Of a DNA stretch of 64,000 nucleotides, positions 1-8,427 are shown in pieces; within the stretch, counting starts at the first letter, position 1, and the number at the start of each line of letters is the position of its first letter. The stretch is from Membranihabitans maritimus (lineage in GTDB: Bacteria > Bacteroidota > Bacteroidia > Chitinophagales > Saprospiraceae): contig NZ_JAJSLW010000009.1 in the NCBI RefSeq assembly GCF_021729145.1, forward strand, positions 62,001 to 126,000, read 5' to 3'. Under the pieces are notes generated by a model, which was not told where the DNA came from, searched no databases, and saw only the letters and a list, made by a program, of their open reading frames with translations. A program made the translations under genes and the position numbers.

Positions 1-438
1 TTTTTCAAGTTCTTCAGCGGCAACCGTAGAAACGGCATTTCCCAAATTCTTCTTCGCAGTAGCTCCGGAAGTACCGGTTATAACCACTTCGTCCATTTTT
101 AAAAAATCTTCAGACAATTGGGCATCTTCGCTAAAAGAATTATTTTCGGAAGTGATAGTAATACTTCTGGTTTTCGTGCTGTACCCAATGTAAGAAAACA
201 CCAGGTTGTAAGTCCCTTCAGGAAGGGAGCCCTCCAGACTATATGATCCATCTATATCCGTAGAATTCCCGTATGGGTGATTTTCAATTTGTGCTGTAGC
301 ACCTATTAATGGAGTACCTTCTGTATCCGTTATTTTACCTTGAATAGCCCATGAAATTTCCTGGGCATACATCCCCGATAATATTGCGGTGAATAATAAT
401 GTCGAGAATGCATTGCGTATACCAATAGAGTTGATCAT
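1..438 (-). CDS. SusC-like TonB-dependent outer-membrane receptor, N-terminal part
   Basis: The frame starts at ATG 438 and runs off the left edge, so only 146 residues are visible. Residues about 8-25 are a signal peptide ending near MYAQE. Residues 34-110 are a carboxypeptidase-regulatory-like beta-sandwich (GKITDTEGTPLIGA at 34-47, SYIGYSTK at 82-89). DEVVITG at 116-122 is the TonB-box-like motif, and the plug domain begins after it. This order is typical of SusC/RagA receptors, which import glycans or peptides across the outer membrane with a SusD lipoprotein; a SusD partner would lie outside the window. Truncated by the window edge only. Family assignment is firm; substrate unknown. Confidence 0.88.
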   Translation of the reverse strand, partial: MINSIGIRNAFSTLLFTAILSGMYAQEISWAIQGKITDTEGTPLIGATAQIENHPYGNSTDIDGSYSLEGSLPEGTYNLVFSYIGYSTKTRSITITSENNSFSEDAQLSEDFLKMDEVVITGTSGATAKKNLGNAVSTVAAEELEK

Positions 439-702
439 AATACAATCTTTTTTCAATTAAGTGAGCTAATTCCAAAGAGTAATTTATCCTGTCCTATAAT
501 TATAAATTTAATAATTTTTAGATTTAAATAACAATTTTAACAATTTGTGAATTTCAATTCAAATTTGGTGTGACTTATTACTAATCTTGTAAAAGAATCA
601 TGTAGTCGAGAATTAGAAGTGGAGTTCTAGCTGTAATACAACCATAAATTAGTAACTTACCTAAACAGAAAGTAATATATCTATATATACATAATCCGTT
701 CA

Positions 703-1846
703 ATGAAATACTCCTTGGTCCTGTTTTCCCTTGTTGTGTTAAATACGATTTCCTGCAATCAGGAAAATATTGTTAATGGGCAAATCAATTCTCAGGAGCC
801 AAAGATGATCCATATGCCTTTGAACAAGGCCCTGCCATACACAGAGATTAACTTCTCCAATGTCAAGATTATTCCATTGGAAAGTAATGATAATTATATG
901 TTGGGGGATATCGCCAAAGTATATTTCAGGAATAACCGGTTTTTTGTACGACCGCATAACGGGGATATAATATTTATTTTTGACCGTACAGGAAAGGGAT
1001 TGGGACGGCTAGATGCTACGGGGGACGGACCGGGGGGAATATGGGCATATGGGTAATTTTGATATTTTATCCGATAAAGAAGAAATTGTCGTTTCTGATG
1101 TGGCCAACCGGAAAATAATCCATTATTCTTTTGATGGTGAACTTATTAAGGAATTTCCCGTAGATTTCGGGATGAGGTTTTTCAAGTTGGGAAAATTGGG
1201 AGGTCCGGGTGACGACTATACTTATATAGTAGATGCTGCTAATATGGTCAGTGAGGAAAAGGATCAGTCATTTCGGAATTTTCATATTTATTCAAAGGAT
1301 ATGGAATTACTGGCTTCGTATATACCATTTGAAAAACGTTCATCCGGTATTTTTGGTAGCTTTTACCATTTTTTTAATACTCTTGAGGATACGGTGGGGT
1401 ATTACAAGCCCTGGTCGGATTCAATTTTCAGGGTGGAAGGGATGAAATTACAGCCCATTTACACGTTGGACTTTGGGGCTTCTATCGCTTCAAAAATCGG
1501 TGACGTAATGTCCAATTCAAATGAAAAATATGTTTTTGATATTGTTTATCTGGAGGATAAGGAACGTATTTATTTGAGGTATTTATATGATGGCGCCGGA
1601 TACCTTAGCTATTACCATAAATCAAAGGGAAAAAGTACAACTTATATGAATCCGCGGGAAGTAAGGTGCATTAGGCCACTTTCAACGTATGGGAACAAGG
1701 TAATTTTGGAAGGGGATTATTATAAGATTCCTTGCTTAAAAAAATTATTGGGGAATTGTGAATCGTTTCCAATCATCGAAAAGGAATTGGATAAGATCGG
1801 AGAAGATGATAACAATTTTTTGATAATTGCGCAGATAATGGATTAG
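703..1846 (+). pseudogene. 6-bladed beta-propeller lipoprotein, interrupted by a one-base frameshift
   Basis: Two overlapping frames make one protein. The first (703-1056) has a lipoprotein signal peptide with the lipobox Cys at residue 18 (NTISC) and starts a propeller (FDRTGKGLGRLDATGDGPG). The second carries on with EYGHMGNFDILSDKEE to 1846. The usual family motif G-x-GPGEY is split exactly at a run of six Gs (1032-1037); with five Gs the reading becomes GDGPGEYGHMGNFD and the gene becomes 1143 bases, 380 residues. Members of this Bacteroidota family (often called 6-bladed beta-propeller, DUF5128-like) are surface or periplasmic lipoproteins of unclear role. It may be a real pseudogene, a phase-variable tract, or an assembly error. 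It faces away from the SusC-like gene at 438. Confidence 0.75.
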
Positions 1847-1859
1847 GGACTAGTTGTTT

Positions 1860-1884
1860 AACCCGGATTATTCATGGGTTTTTT
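1860..1884 (+). terminator. Weak intrinsic terminator after the propeller gene
   Basis: Five-base stem AACCC (1860-1864) / GGGTT (1876-1880) with an 11-base loop, followed directly by TTTT. It lies 14 bases after the stop codon at 1846. The short stem makes it only a candidate. Confidence 0.35.
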
Positions 1885-1899
1885 ATGATGCGGAATTAA

Positions 1900-2745
1900 T
1901 TATTCCTCTATTATTTTTTCAATTTCAGATCTATTTATGCCTGTAAAAATGCCGATTACTTTACTGGACCCTGTAATATTAGAGTAAATTCTACCGGGTT
2001 GGCCAAAAGGATTGGTATTGGCACTTACACTTCCGTTTACACTGTTTAGAAAGTCAAAGTATTCTTTGTTTATGTGGTAAAATCTACTAATTAGGGTATC
2101 GTTGGGGTAATAATCGTATCCCGAACCAAAAACTAATTTTCCATTGTCGGAAGTTTTGTTGTCCAATGTAAAATCCTGGAATACAAAAGAACTGTCGGTA
2201 TTGTTCTTTACCACTTGTCTTCTAAAATATTGGGTAATAGTTGAGTCTGTGGAAATGTAGGTTAGTTCTCTCGCAACTCCCTCATCATTATAAATTAACT
2301 CTACGCTATCAATGTCAACTCTTTGCGGGATAATAGTTGATGAAAATACTGATTCACCCGTTGGAAAATCCAGTTCAAGTTCTATTATATCCCCTTCCTG
2401 GAACTGGACTTTTTCGCGGATGGTATAATTGTATATTAATTCTTTGGACGGAATAAATTTCAGTTCGTTGTACAGGGGATACCTTTGATTATTAATTTTG
2501 ATATTTCCCGATACATTATCTGATAAAATTTCTCTAAAGTTTTCAAGAGAAAGGTTATTTGAATCAAAAGTTTCGAAAAAATTTGAACTTTTGGTTATAA
2601 GCATCGCAAATTCATGGGCGGGTTGGATATATGATTCAACAACGTATCCCTGTTCGAATTCTGGTATTTCTATTTCAATCTCTTTCTCAAGATTACAAGA
2701 GAAGAAAAAATGTGTTATGATAATAAATAAAAATAATTTTTTCAT
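1900..2745 (-). CDS. DUF4249 family lipoprotein
   Basis: A 281-residue lipoprotein whose signal peptide ends in a lipobox Cys (FFFSCN, about residue 17 from the ATG at 2745). A TTG two codons upstream (2751) could also be read, but ATG 2745 is preferred and lies 2 bases after the stop of the receptor gene. The beta-rich body with GYVVESYIQPAHEFAMLITKS matches DUF4249 proteins, which in Bacteroidota sit directly after a TonB-dependent receptor, as here. The pair is presumably one transcript and the lipoprotein probably sits at the outer membrane beside the receptor. Substrate unknown. Confidence 0.8.
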   Translation of the reverse strand: MKKLFLFIIITHFFFSCNLEKEIEIEIPEFEQGYVVESYIQPAHEFAMLITKSSNFFETFDSNNLSLENFREILSDNVSGNIKINNQRYPLYNELKFIPSKELIYNYTIREKVQFQEGDIIELELDFPTGESVFSSTIIPQRVDIDSVELIYNDEGVARELTYISTDSTITQYFRRQVVKNNTDSSFVFQDFTLDNKTSDNGKLVFGSGYDYYPNDTLISRFYHINKEYFDFLNSVNGSVSANTNPFGQPGRIYSNITGSSKVIGIFTGINRSEIEKIIEE

Positions 2746-2747
2746 TT

Positions 2748-5120
2748 TCAAAAATTAAAATTCCAACTAAGACTTGGAATTATAGGAAATAATGAAACTT
2801 GTTTAGCAGATACGCTTACCGGAACATTTAAATTATCGTCCGAGGTACTGGATAAACTTTTCAATTCAGTGTCCAGATACAAGAAGTAAGGGTTTCTTCT
2901 ATTATATAAATTATATATGCTGAGGTTGAGGCTATGTTTACCCCATTTCGCTTTAAAGGAACGTTCTATTGAAAGGTCCATTCTGTGATAATTGGGAACT
3001 GAGGTTGTATTTCTATCTGTATAAATAGGTACTGCCGGAAACGATCCACTGCCATCGACCCCCTGTAAAAAGAATCTACCAGCCGGTAGCCAGGATTTGT
3101 CTCCCGATCCATAAACAAATGTAGTAGATATATTCCATTTATCATTTATCTTCCAGGTTGATACTATGCTGAGGTCATGTCTGCGGTCATACTTGGGAGG
3201 GAAATAATCTCCTTCCTGTATATCTTTAAAATTTCCCCTGCGGACCCATGCCAGGGTATATCCGATCCACCCAGTCCATTTCCCTGCCGTTTTTTCAAGT
3301 CCTATTTCTGTGCCATAGGCATATCCGTCACCGAAGGTGAATTCTTCTTCTATTTGGTCATTGACAAAGATCTGTGCGTGATCCTTTAATTCAATTTGGT
3401 TGTATAGTTTTTTATAATAGTATTCATTGGTAAGAAGTAGGGATTTATCGAGTAAAAGATTAAAACCCAGGACGGTTTGTTCTGATTTTTGGGGTTTTAC
3501 ATTGTCAGTGGAAGGATACCATAGGTCAGTAGGAAGGGACAATCCATTATTTGATACCAGGTGAACATATTGATTCATCTGTGCGTAAGAAGCTTTAATG
3601 TTAAAACGGTCTGTAACTTCTACATTAGCAGCTATTCTAGGTTCGATATTTTGATAAAACTTTTCGCTATGAATGAATCCCGAATATCTTATTCCAATGT
3701 CCATACTCAATATGGGAAGAAGTGAAAATTTATTTCCCAGGAAAGCTGCTATTTCAGTTCCTTCGGGTTCGGATCCTGCTGAAAAGTTGATATCATCGTC
3801 CGTACTGCCAAACTTGAATCTTCCCAGTTTAAATCTGTGGTGAATAGCTTGAATACCCCCTCGCCACAATTGATTGTTCCATTCATAAAAAAGGTCCCAT
3901 TTCATTCCCAGGTCCTTTATTTGTGAACTTAAATTGAAATCAAACCCATCCAAAGCATTGGCAATGGTGTATTCATAATCTGTATATGTAACAGCTACAT
4001 CTGAGAATAGTGTATTGGAAAATGAATGATTCCAATGCAAAGAGCCCGCATTGTTTCCCCAATTAAAATCCATATTAAATAAATCATTGTTGAAACTAAA
4101 AACATCGGCGCCGGTATATCCACTGAAAGTAATTCGGTCTTTTTTCCCTATTCGGGAGGTGATTTTTCCATTTAAATCATAAAATCTATATCGGGGTATC
4201 GGAGAGAAGTTCTCATTATTTTCATTAATTTTATTAGCTAATTCGGTAAAAATATCAACATAGGTTCTTCTTCCAGATACAAGGAAGCTGGTATTTTCGA
4301 ATAGGGGGCCATCTATGGTCAATCTCGAACTAATTAGTCCAAGACCTCCAGAACCGGAGATTGAATCCTTTTGAAGGTCTTTGGTTTTTATATCAATTAC
4401 TGATGATAACCTACCTCCGTATTGGGCCGGAAATCCACCTTTATAAACATCTACTGTACTGAGAGCGTCATTATTAAACGTACTAAAGAAACCAAAGAGG
4501 TGGCTGGGATTATAAATATTCACACCGTCCAATAAAATAAGATTTTGATCTCCATTTCCCCCACGGACGAAAAGTCCTGAACTCCCTTCGGATCCGGAAG
4601 CTATGCCAGGTTTCAATTGGATCGTCTTGATTATATCCACTTCTCCGAACAACGCCGGCAATACCCGTGCTTGTTTGGCATCTATTGTTTCTACACTTGT
4701 ATTCGTGCTCCTGAATTTTTCCCGTACAGAATTAGCTCCTATGACGACTTCCTCCAACTCAAGATTACTTGATTGGAGGTAAATAGTTTCTATTTTTTGA
4801 TAGTTTTCTTTATTGAGAAGGAGCGTTTTTGAATCATACCCAATATATGATAGATTAATTTCAATCGGCCAATCATTCGTTAATTTTAAAGAAAAGAATC
4901 CGGTACTGTCTGTAACTGTACCCGTCCCGCTGGAGGGGATAAAAATGGTAACAGACTCCAGTGGTTCCCCAGTGCTTTTGTCTAATATAGATGCTTCGAA
5001 TAAATTTGAGTGTTGGCTCCAAATAAACCCTGGTATAAAAACTAGTGCAATATTAACCCACGTTGTACTCCAAAAACTTGACCTCAATTCAACTGATTTT
5101 ATGATTTCAATAGATCTCAC
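2748..5120 (-). CDS. TonB-dependent receptor with carboxypeptidase-regulatory-like domain
   Basis: A 790-residue outer-membrane receptor. It has a GTG start at 5120, a signal peptide at about residues 18-36 (ending FIWSQ), a regulatory-like beta-sandwich at about 40-115 (STGEPLESVTIFIP, LSYIGYDSK), a TonB-box-like LEEVVIG at 122-128 and a plug with IIKTIQLKPGIASG and LFVRGGNGDQNLILLDGVNIY. A 22-strand-type barrel ends in the aromatic C-terminus WNFNF expected for BAM recognition. It is shorter than SusC-type receptors and is followed 2 bases later by the DUF4249 lipoprotein. The barrel is predicted to import a ligand using TonB energy. No iron- or vitamin-specific signal was recognised. Confidence 0.9.
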   Translation of the reverse strand: MRSIEIIKSVELRSSFWSTTWVNIALVFIPGFIWSQHSNLFEASILDKSTGEPLESVTIFIPSSGTGTVTDSTGFFSLKLTNDWPIEINLSYIGYDSKTLLLNKENYQKIETIYLQSSNLELEEVVIGANSVREKFRSTNTSVETIDAKQARVLPALFGEVDIIKTIQLKPGIASGSEGSSGLFVRGGNGDQNLILLDGVNIYNPSHLFGFFSTFNNDALSTVDVYKGGFPAQYGGRLSSVIDIKTKDLQKDSISGSGGLGLISSRLTIDGPLFENTSFLVSGRRTYVDIFTELANKINENNENFSPIPRYRFYDLNGKITSRIGKKDRITFSGYTGADVFSFNNDLFNMDFNWGNNAGSLHWNHSFSNTLFSDVAVTYTDYEYTIANALDGFDFNLSSQIKDLGMKWDLFYEWNNQLWRGGIQAIHHRFKLGRFKFGSTDDDINFSAGSEPEGTEIAAFLGNKFSLLPILSMDIGIRYSGFIHSEKFYQNIEPRIAANVEVTDRFNIKASYAQMNQYVHLVSNNGLSLPTDLWYPSTDNVKPQKSEQTVLGFNLLLDKSLLLTNEYYYKKLYNQIELKDHAQIFVNDQIEEEFTFGDGYAYGTEIGLEKTAGKWTGWIGYTLAWVRRGNFKDIQEGDYFPPKYDRRHDLSIVSTWKINDKWNISTTFVYGSGDKSWLPAGRFFLQGVDGSGSFPAVPIYTDRNTTSVPNYHRMDLSIERSFKAKWGKHSLNLSIYNLYNRRNPYFLYLDTELKSLSSTSDDNLNVPVSVSAKQVSLFPIIPSLSWNFNF

Positions 5121-5370
5121 CTATCTCTCAATTCTATGAATATATGATAGTGTATTATTGTTCGATGCAATAAAGATATTTTCCGGATCATAACTTTATT
5201 ATAAAAATCGATTAACAAATAGTTATTATCGATATATGTTTGACAATTAAATTCTGTTAAGAAAAATTAGAAATTGGATCGAATCAGGTTGTTCCGGTTA
5301 AAAATTTGATAAATAGATTTAATATGGTAGTAAGTTTTAATTTAGTTTTTAATTTGTAATAAAAGTTGGT

Positions 5371-5823
5371 ATGAGGTTGAATTTTACAATTTTATTTTTG
5401 GTTCTATTGTTTTCTTCTTGTAGTGTCGATTTTTTCGTTGATAAAAAGGAAGATAAATTGATCGGATTATGGTCTGTTGAAAAAGTTACCTTTAAAGAAC
5501 ATGGAGCCTGGTTCAGGGATAATATTTCAGATGATTACCTTGGTGATGAATTTGAGTTTTTACCGGATTACCGGGTGGTTTATTACGATGCAGACATCGG
5601 TACCGAATTTGTGGGGAATTGGTCAGTAGTAGCGGAGAAAAATTATGACTTTGGTGATAATGATTCAGAGGTGGAATTCTATATTGAAATGCACTTTTAC
5701 GATCCTATATACCAGGACGCCTTTGGTTTTTATGGGTTTATTTCAAAATTAACCCGTAAAAACTTTAAATATCACGTTTCAGAACCGAATGGTGAATTAT
5801 CTTTTCAATTTAAGAAAAGATAA
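5371..5823 (+). CDS. Small lipoprotein, lipocalin-like, unknown function
   Basis: A 150-residue protein with a clear lipoprotein signal peptide (hydrophobic residues 4-15, lipobox LFSSC, Cys 17). The mature part begins acidic and has a GLWSVEKVTF segment followed by several beta strands (FEFLPDYRVVYYD, GNWSV), the arrangement seen in lipocalin-like Bacteroidota lipoproteins that start with a G-x-W motif. No catalytic residues can be named. It stands alone between the divergent receptor gene and a tiny minus-strand gene. Function not recognised. Confidence 0.65.
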   Translation: MRLNFTILFLVLLFSSCSVDFFVDKKEDKLIGLWSVEKVTFKEHGAWFRDNISDDYLGDEFEFLPDYRVVYYDADIGTEFVGNWSVVAEKNYDFGDNDSEVEFYIEMHFYDPIYQDAFGFYGFISKLTRKNFKYHVSEPNGELSFQFKKR

Positions 5824-5832
5824 TTTAACGCC

Positions 5833-5958
5833 TTATGCCGGTACATCGTGCATATTCATTTTATATATCCAGGTGAATAAAAGAACCAGAAGGATAAATA
5901 CAATAATTATCCACATTACAAACCTACCTTTCTTTCCCTGATTTTTTATGTGATCCAT
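5833..5958 (-). CDS. 41-residue single-pass membrane protein
   Basis: ATG at 5958, stop TAA at 5835-5833. The protein starts MDHIKNQGKKGRFVMW with four Lys/Arg residues, then one strongly hydrophobic helix (about residues 14-31) and a short tail KMNMHDVPA. By the positive-inside rule the N-terminus should be cytoplasmic. It fills an otherwise empty gap and its composition is that of a real membrane microprotein rather than random AT-rich sequence. No family recognised; conservation in relatives would decide. Confidence 0.5.
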   Translation of the reverse strand: MDHIKNQGKKGRFVMWIIIVFILLVLLFTWIYKMNMHDVPA

Positions 5959-6104
5959 AATTTTTAAACAATTTTCTGCAAAATAAGTACATTATAATGT
6001 AATGCGCAAATTGAATTGTGAATAAATCAATGAAAATATAATATTATAAAAATTCATAATATGTATTTTTTTTGATATTATTGCAATAACAAATTATACA
6101 ACCT

Positions 6105-7586
6105 ATGTTAAGGCAGAGCTTGAGTCAAAAAATGTCGCAAAAGCTTTCTCCCCAACAAATTCAGCTGATGAAATTGTTGCAAATTCCTACTGTGGCCCTT
6201 GAACAAAGAATCAAAGAGGAATTGGAAAGTAACCCCGCACTAGAAGAGGGAGTGACGACAATCGAAGAAAGGGAATACGATGAAAATGATGAACTGGAAG
6301 GAAAGGAAAATAACGACGACGGAGATTTTGAAGTAGATGAATATTTAAATCAATACGAGGAAGACGATCCGACTATTTACAGGAATCAAAATAAATCACA
6401 GGATTCGGAAGAAGAAAACCACAGACCACTGGAAGTGGTTTCCAGCCTGCATGATCACCTGGAAAAACAATTGGGTATGATTTCGCTGTCTGATCCGGAA
6501 GAGTACTCTATCGCATTGCAAATTTTAGGGAGTATTGACCAGGATGGGTATCTAAGACGTGATCCGGATGCGCTGGTTGATGATCTCATGTTTACCCAGA
6601 ATATAGTGACGTCCTCGGAAAAGATCGAAAAGGTGCTGGAAAAAATTCAAAGCTTTGATCCCCCGGGGATAGCTGCGAGGGACCTTCAGGAGTGTTTGGA
6701 AATTCAATTGCGTCGAAGGATTAAGAGAGATCCGGGAAATGTAAGTATGAAAATTGCATTTAAAATTTTGAATAAACATTTTGACAAATTTTCAAAAAAA
6801 CATTTTTCAAAGCTGATAAACGCCCTTGACATTACGGAAGAGGAATTAAAGGATGCCTTTGAAGAAATATTGAAATTGAATCCGAAACCGGCAAGTGGGT
6901 ATGCTCCGGACCGAAAGCAGGGGACACATTATATAATTCCCGATTTTATAATCACTAATAATAACGGAGAATTGGAATTGTCTCTCAATTCTAGGAATGC
7001 TCCTGACTTGAGGATCAGTGATCAATACAGAGCTATGCTCACTTCATATAAGCACCGTAAAAAGTCGGGAAGTGTAAAAAGTAAAGATAAGGAAGCAGCA
7101 CTATTTATAAAGCAGAAGATTGATTCCGCCAAATGGTTTATAGATGCTATTTCCAAAAGGAGGGATACAATGTACCGAACGATGTATGCTATATTGCAAT
7201 TTCAATATGATTATTTTTTGCACAATGACCAGCGACTACTCAAACCCATGATATTAAAGGATATCGCTGAAATGACGGGACTGGATGTTTCTACAATTAG
7301 CCGGGTGGCAAACAGTAAATTTGTCCAAACAGAATTTGGGACCAAAAAACTGCGTGATTTTTTCTCTGAATCCATTCAAAATAGTGAAGGCGAGGAAGTA
7401 TCTACCTTGGAAGTTAAAAAGATTCTATCTGATATTATTGATGCCGAGAATAAGAAGAAACCACTGAGCGATGAAAAGCTGAGGAAACAATTAAAGGAAA
7501 AAGGGTATGAAATTGCCCGTAGGACAATTGCCAAATACAGAGAACAGCTCAATATTCCGGTGGCAAGATTGCGAAAGGAATTGTAA
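6105..7586 (+). CDS. rpoN: RNA polymerase sigma-54 factor RpoN
   Basis: A 493-residue sigma-54. Region I is the Gln/Leu-rich N-terminus (LSQKMSQKLSPQQIQLMKLLQIP, broken over residues 5-27 and ending in LESNPALE), which contacts enhancer-binding ATPases. An acidic linker follows (about 50-100), then the core-binding region (about 110-300, with SFDPPGIAARDLQECL), a helix-turn-helix at about 384-406 (TGLDVSTISRVANSKF) and the RpoN box ARRTIAKYRE at about 471-480, which reads the -24 element. It needs an activator ATPase to open promoters; none is encoded nearby. Full length, no anomalies. Confidence 0.97.
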   Translation: MLRQSLSQKMSQKLSPQQIQLMKLLQIPTVALEQRIKEELESNPALEEGVTTIEEREYDENDELEGKENNDDGDFEVDEYLNQYEEDDPTIYRNQNKSQDSEEENHRPLEVVSSLHDHLEKQLGMISLSDPEEYSIALQILGSIDQDGYLRRDPDALVDDLMFTQNIVTSSEKIEKVLEKIQSFDPPGIAARDLQECLEIQLRRRIKRDPGNVSMKIAFKILNKHFDKFSKKHFSKLINALDITEEELKDAFEEILKLNPKPASGYAPDRKQGTHYIIPDFIITNNNGELELSLNSRNAPDLRISDQYRAMLTSYKHRKKSGSVKSKDKEAALFIKQKIDSAKWFIDAISKRRDTMYRTMYAILQFQYDYFLHNDQRLLKPMILKDIAEMTGLDVSTISRVANSKFVQTEFGTKKLRDFFSESIQNSEGEEVSTLEVKKILSDIIDAENKKKPLSDEKLRKQLKEKGYEIARRTIAKYREQLNIPVARLRKEL

Positions 7587-8152
7587 GGCTAATAAGTATG
7601 AGAAATAGAATGGCCCTGTAATCGTATCAATTGTTTTAGTTTTAGTTTTTTGTGAAAAAAGAGCATTTCCCTTTTCAACCTTTCTGGAGAAGGAATCAGG
7701 TTTAGTACACAAAGGGGAATTGTAATTCTTAAGTCTTTGAGAAGTCTTATGAAAGCCTTTGTCCGGTGAGACGTCATAGTTGGGATGCCATAAAATGGTT
7801 TCAATTCTTAAATGTTTACCTGTGATGATGTGTCGGGGTAAGTGCGACAACCACCAGCAATAAGAGATATTATTGGAGTTAAAAAGATAAATTTGACATG
7901 TGGTTGGTGCTTACGTGAGTTATTCAACATTTCAATCTGAGGATGAAGTTGACCGTGATAGGAATATCTAATAAAAAGGTAAAATTAATTATACAGTTCC
8001 TATAAAATTCAATCCTGATAAAGGGAAATCTTTGACCCTCAGCAAATCAAAAATGTATACTTGTTAACGATGAAAGAATTTTGCTTGTACTGATATTAAG
8101 AGAAGTAAATGAATAAATTAAAGGAGTCAACGAATAAAATTTTATAAATCTT
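7587..8152 (+). other. Intergenic stretch without recognisable gene
   Basis: About 570 bases between rpoN and the his promoter. Open frames on the minus strand here (for example 7589-7804) encode basic, low-complexity peptides with no family likeness and run into rpoN antisense. No RNA gene, repeat or strong terminator was seen. Confidence 0.6.
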
Positions 8153-8182
8153 ATTGAAAATTAAAGTGCCTTTGTATATTTG
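8153..8182 (+). promoter_or_regulatory. Promoter of the his leader and operon
   Basis: A Bacteroidota-type promoter: -33 box ATTG (8153-8156, consensus TTTG), an 18-base spacer and a perfect -7 box TATATTTG (8175-8182, consensus TAnnTTTG). Transcription should start near 8188-8190, only a few bases before the leader-peptide ATG at 8193, so the leader would be almost leaderless. The same 18-base spacing is found at the trkA and tRNA-Glu promoters in this window. Confidence 0.75.
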
Positions 8183-8192
8183 GGCTGAAATT

Positions 8193-8243
8193 ATGAATAA
8201 TCTTAATTACACATTGCATCATCATACTCATCATTTCCTTTGA
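8193..8243 (+). CDS. hisL: his operon leader peptide
   Basis: A 16-codon frame, ATG 8193 to TGA 8241-8243, reading MNNLNYTLHHHTHHFL. Five of six consecutive codons (8217-8234) are CAT histidine codons. It lies right after a strong -7 box and before alternative hairpins and the hisG gene. These are the hallmarks of a histidine leader peptide that senses charged tRNA-His by ribosome stalling. It has no function as a protein. The arrangement with hisG downstream makes chance very unlikely. Confidence 0.92.
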   Translation: MNNLNYTLHHHTHHFL

Positions 8244-8248
8244 GGATA

Positions 8249-8294
8249 GGTGATAAGCACGTGTATTTAAAAAAGTTTAATATAGGCTTATCAC
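8249..8294 (+). promoter_or_regulatory. his antiterminator hairpin
   Basis: GTGATAAGC at 8250-8258 pairs perfectly with GCTTATCAC at 8286-8294 (nine base pairs, 27-base AT-rich loop). The right arm is shared with the terminator stem, so the two structures exclude each other. The left arm begins 6 bases after the leader stop codon: a ribosome finishing the peptide would cover it, while one stalled at the His codons would leave it free. That geometry favours read-through when histidine is scarce. Confidence 0.85.
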
Positions 8295-8321
8295 AAGAGT
8301 GTTGATAAGCCATTTTTTTTT
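8285..8321 (+). terminator. his attenuator terminator
   Basis: A perfect nine-base-pair stem, GGCTTATCA (8285-8293) with TGATAAGCC (8303-8311), nine-base loop, followed by A and nine Ts (8313-8321). It is an intrinsic terminator placed between the leader peptide and hisG (starts 8428), so it would stop transcription before the operon unless the antiterminator forms. Confidence 0.9.
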
Positions 8322-8427
8322 GAGTTATATTAAAAAGTCTTTTTATAATTCTTGAATTACTGTTTGTTACCCAGATTATCAGGACAGTCCTTTAAGTAAA
8401 AAACAATAATAAAAATCTAGTAAGAAC

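Noticed and set aside
3177-3389. Plus-strand frame inside the TonB receptor
   Set aside because: Antisense shadow of the receptor, which has all expected motifs on the minus strand.
7491-7850. Minus-strand frame of 119 codons behind rpoN
   Set aside because: It overlaps rpoN antisense, has no signal peptide or domain, and its composition looks like random AT-rich translation.
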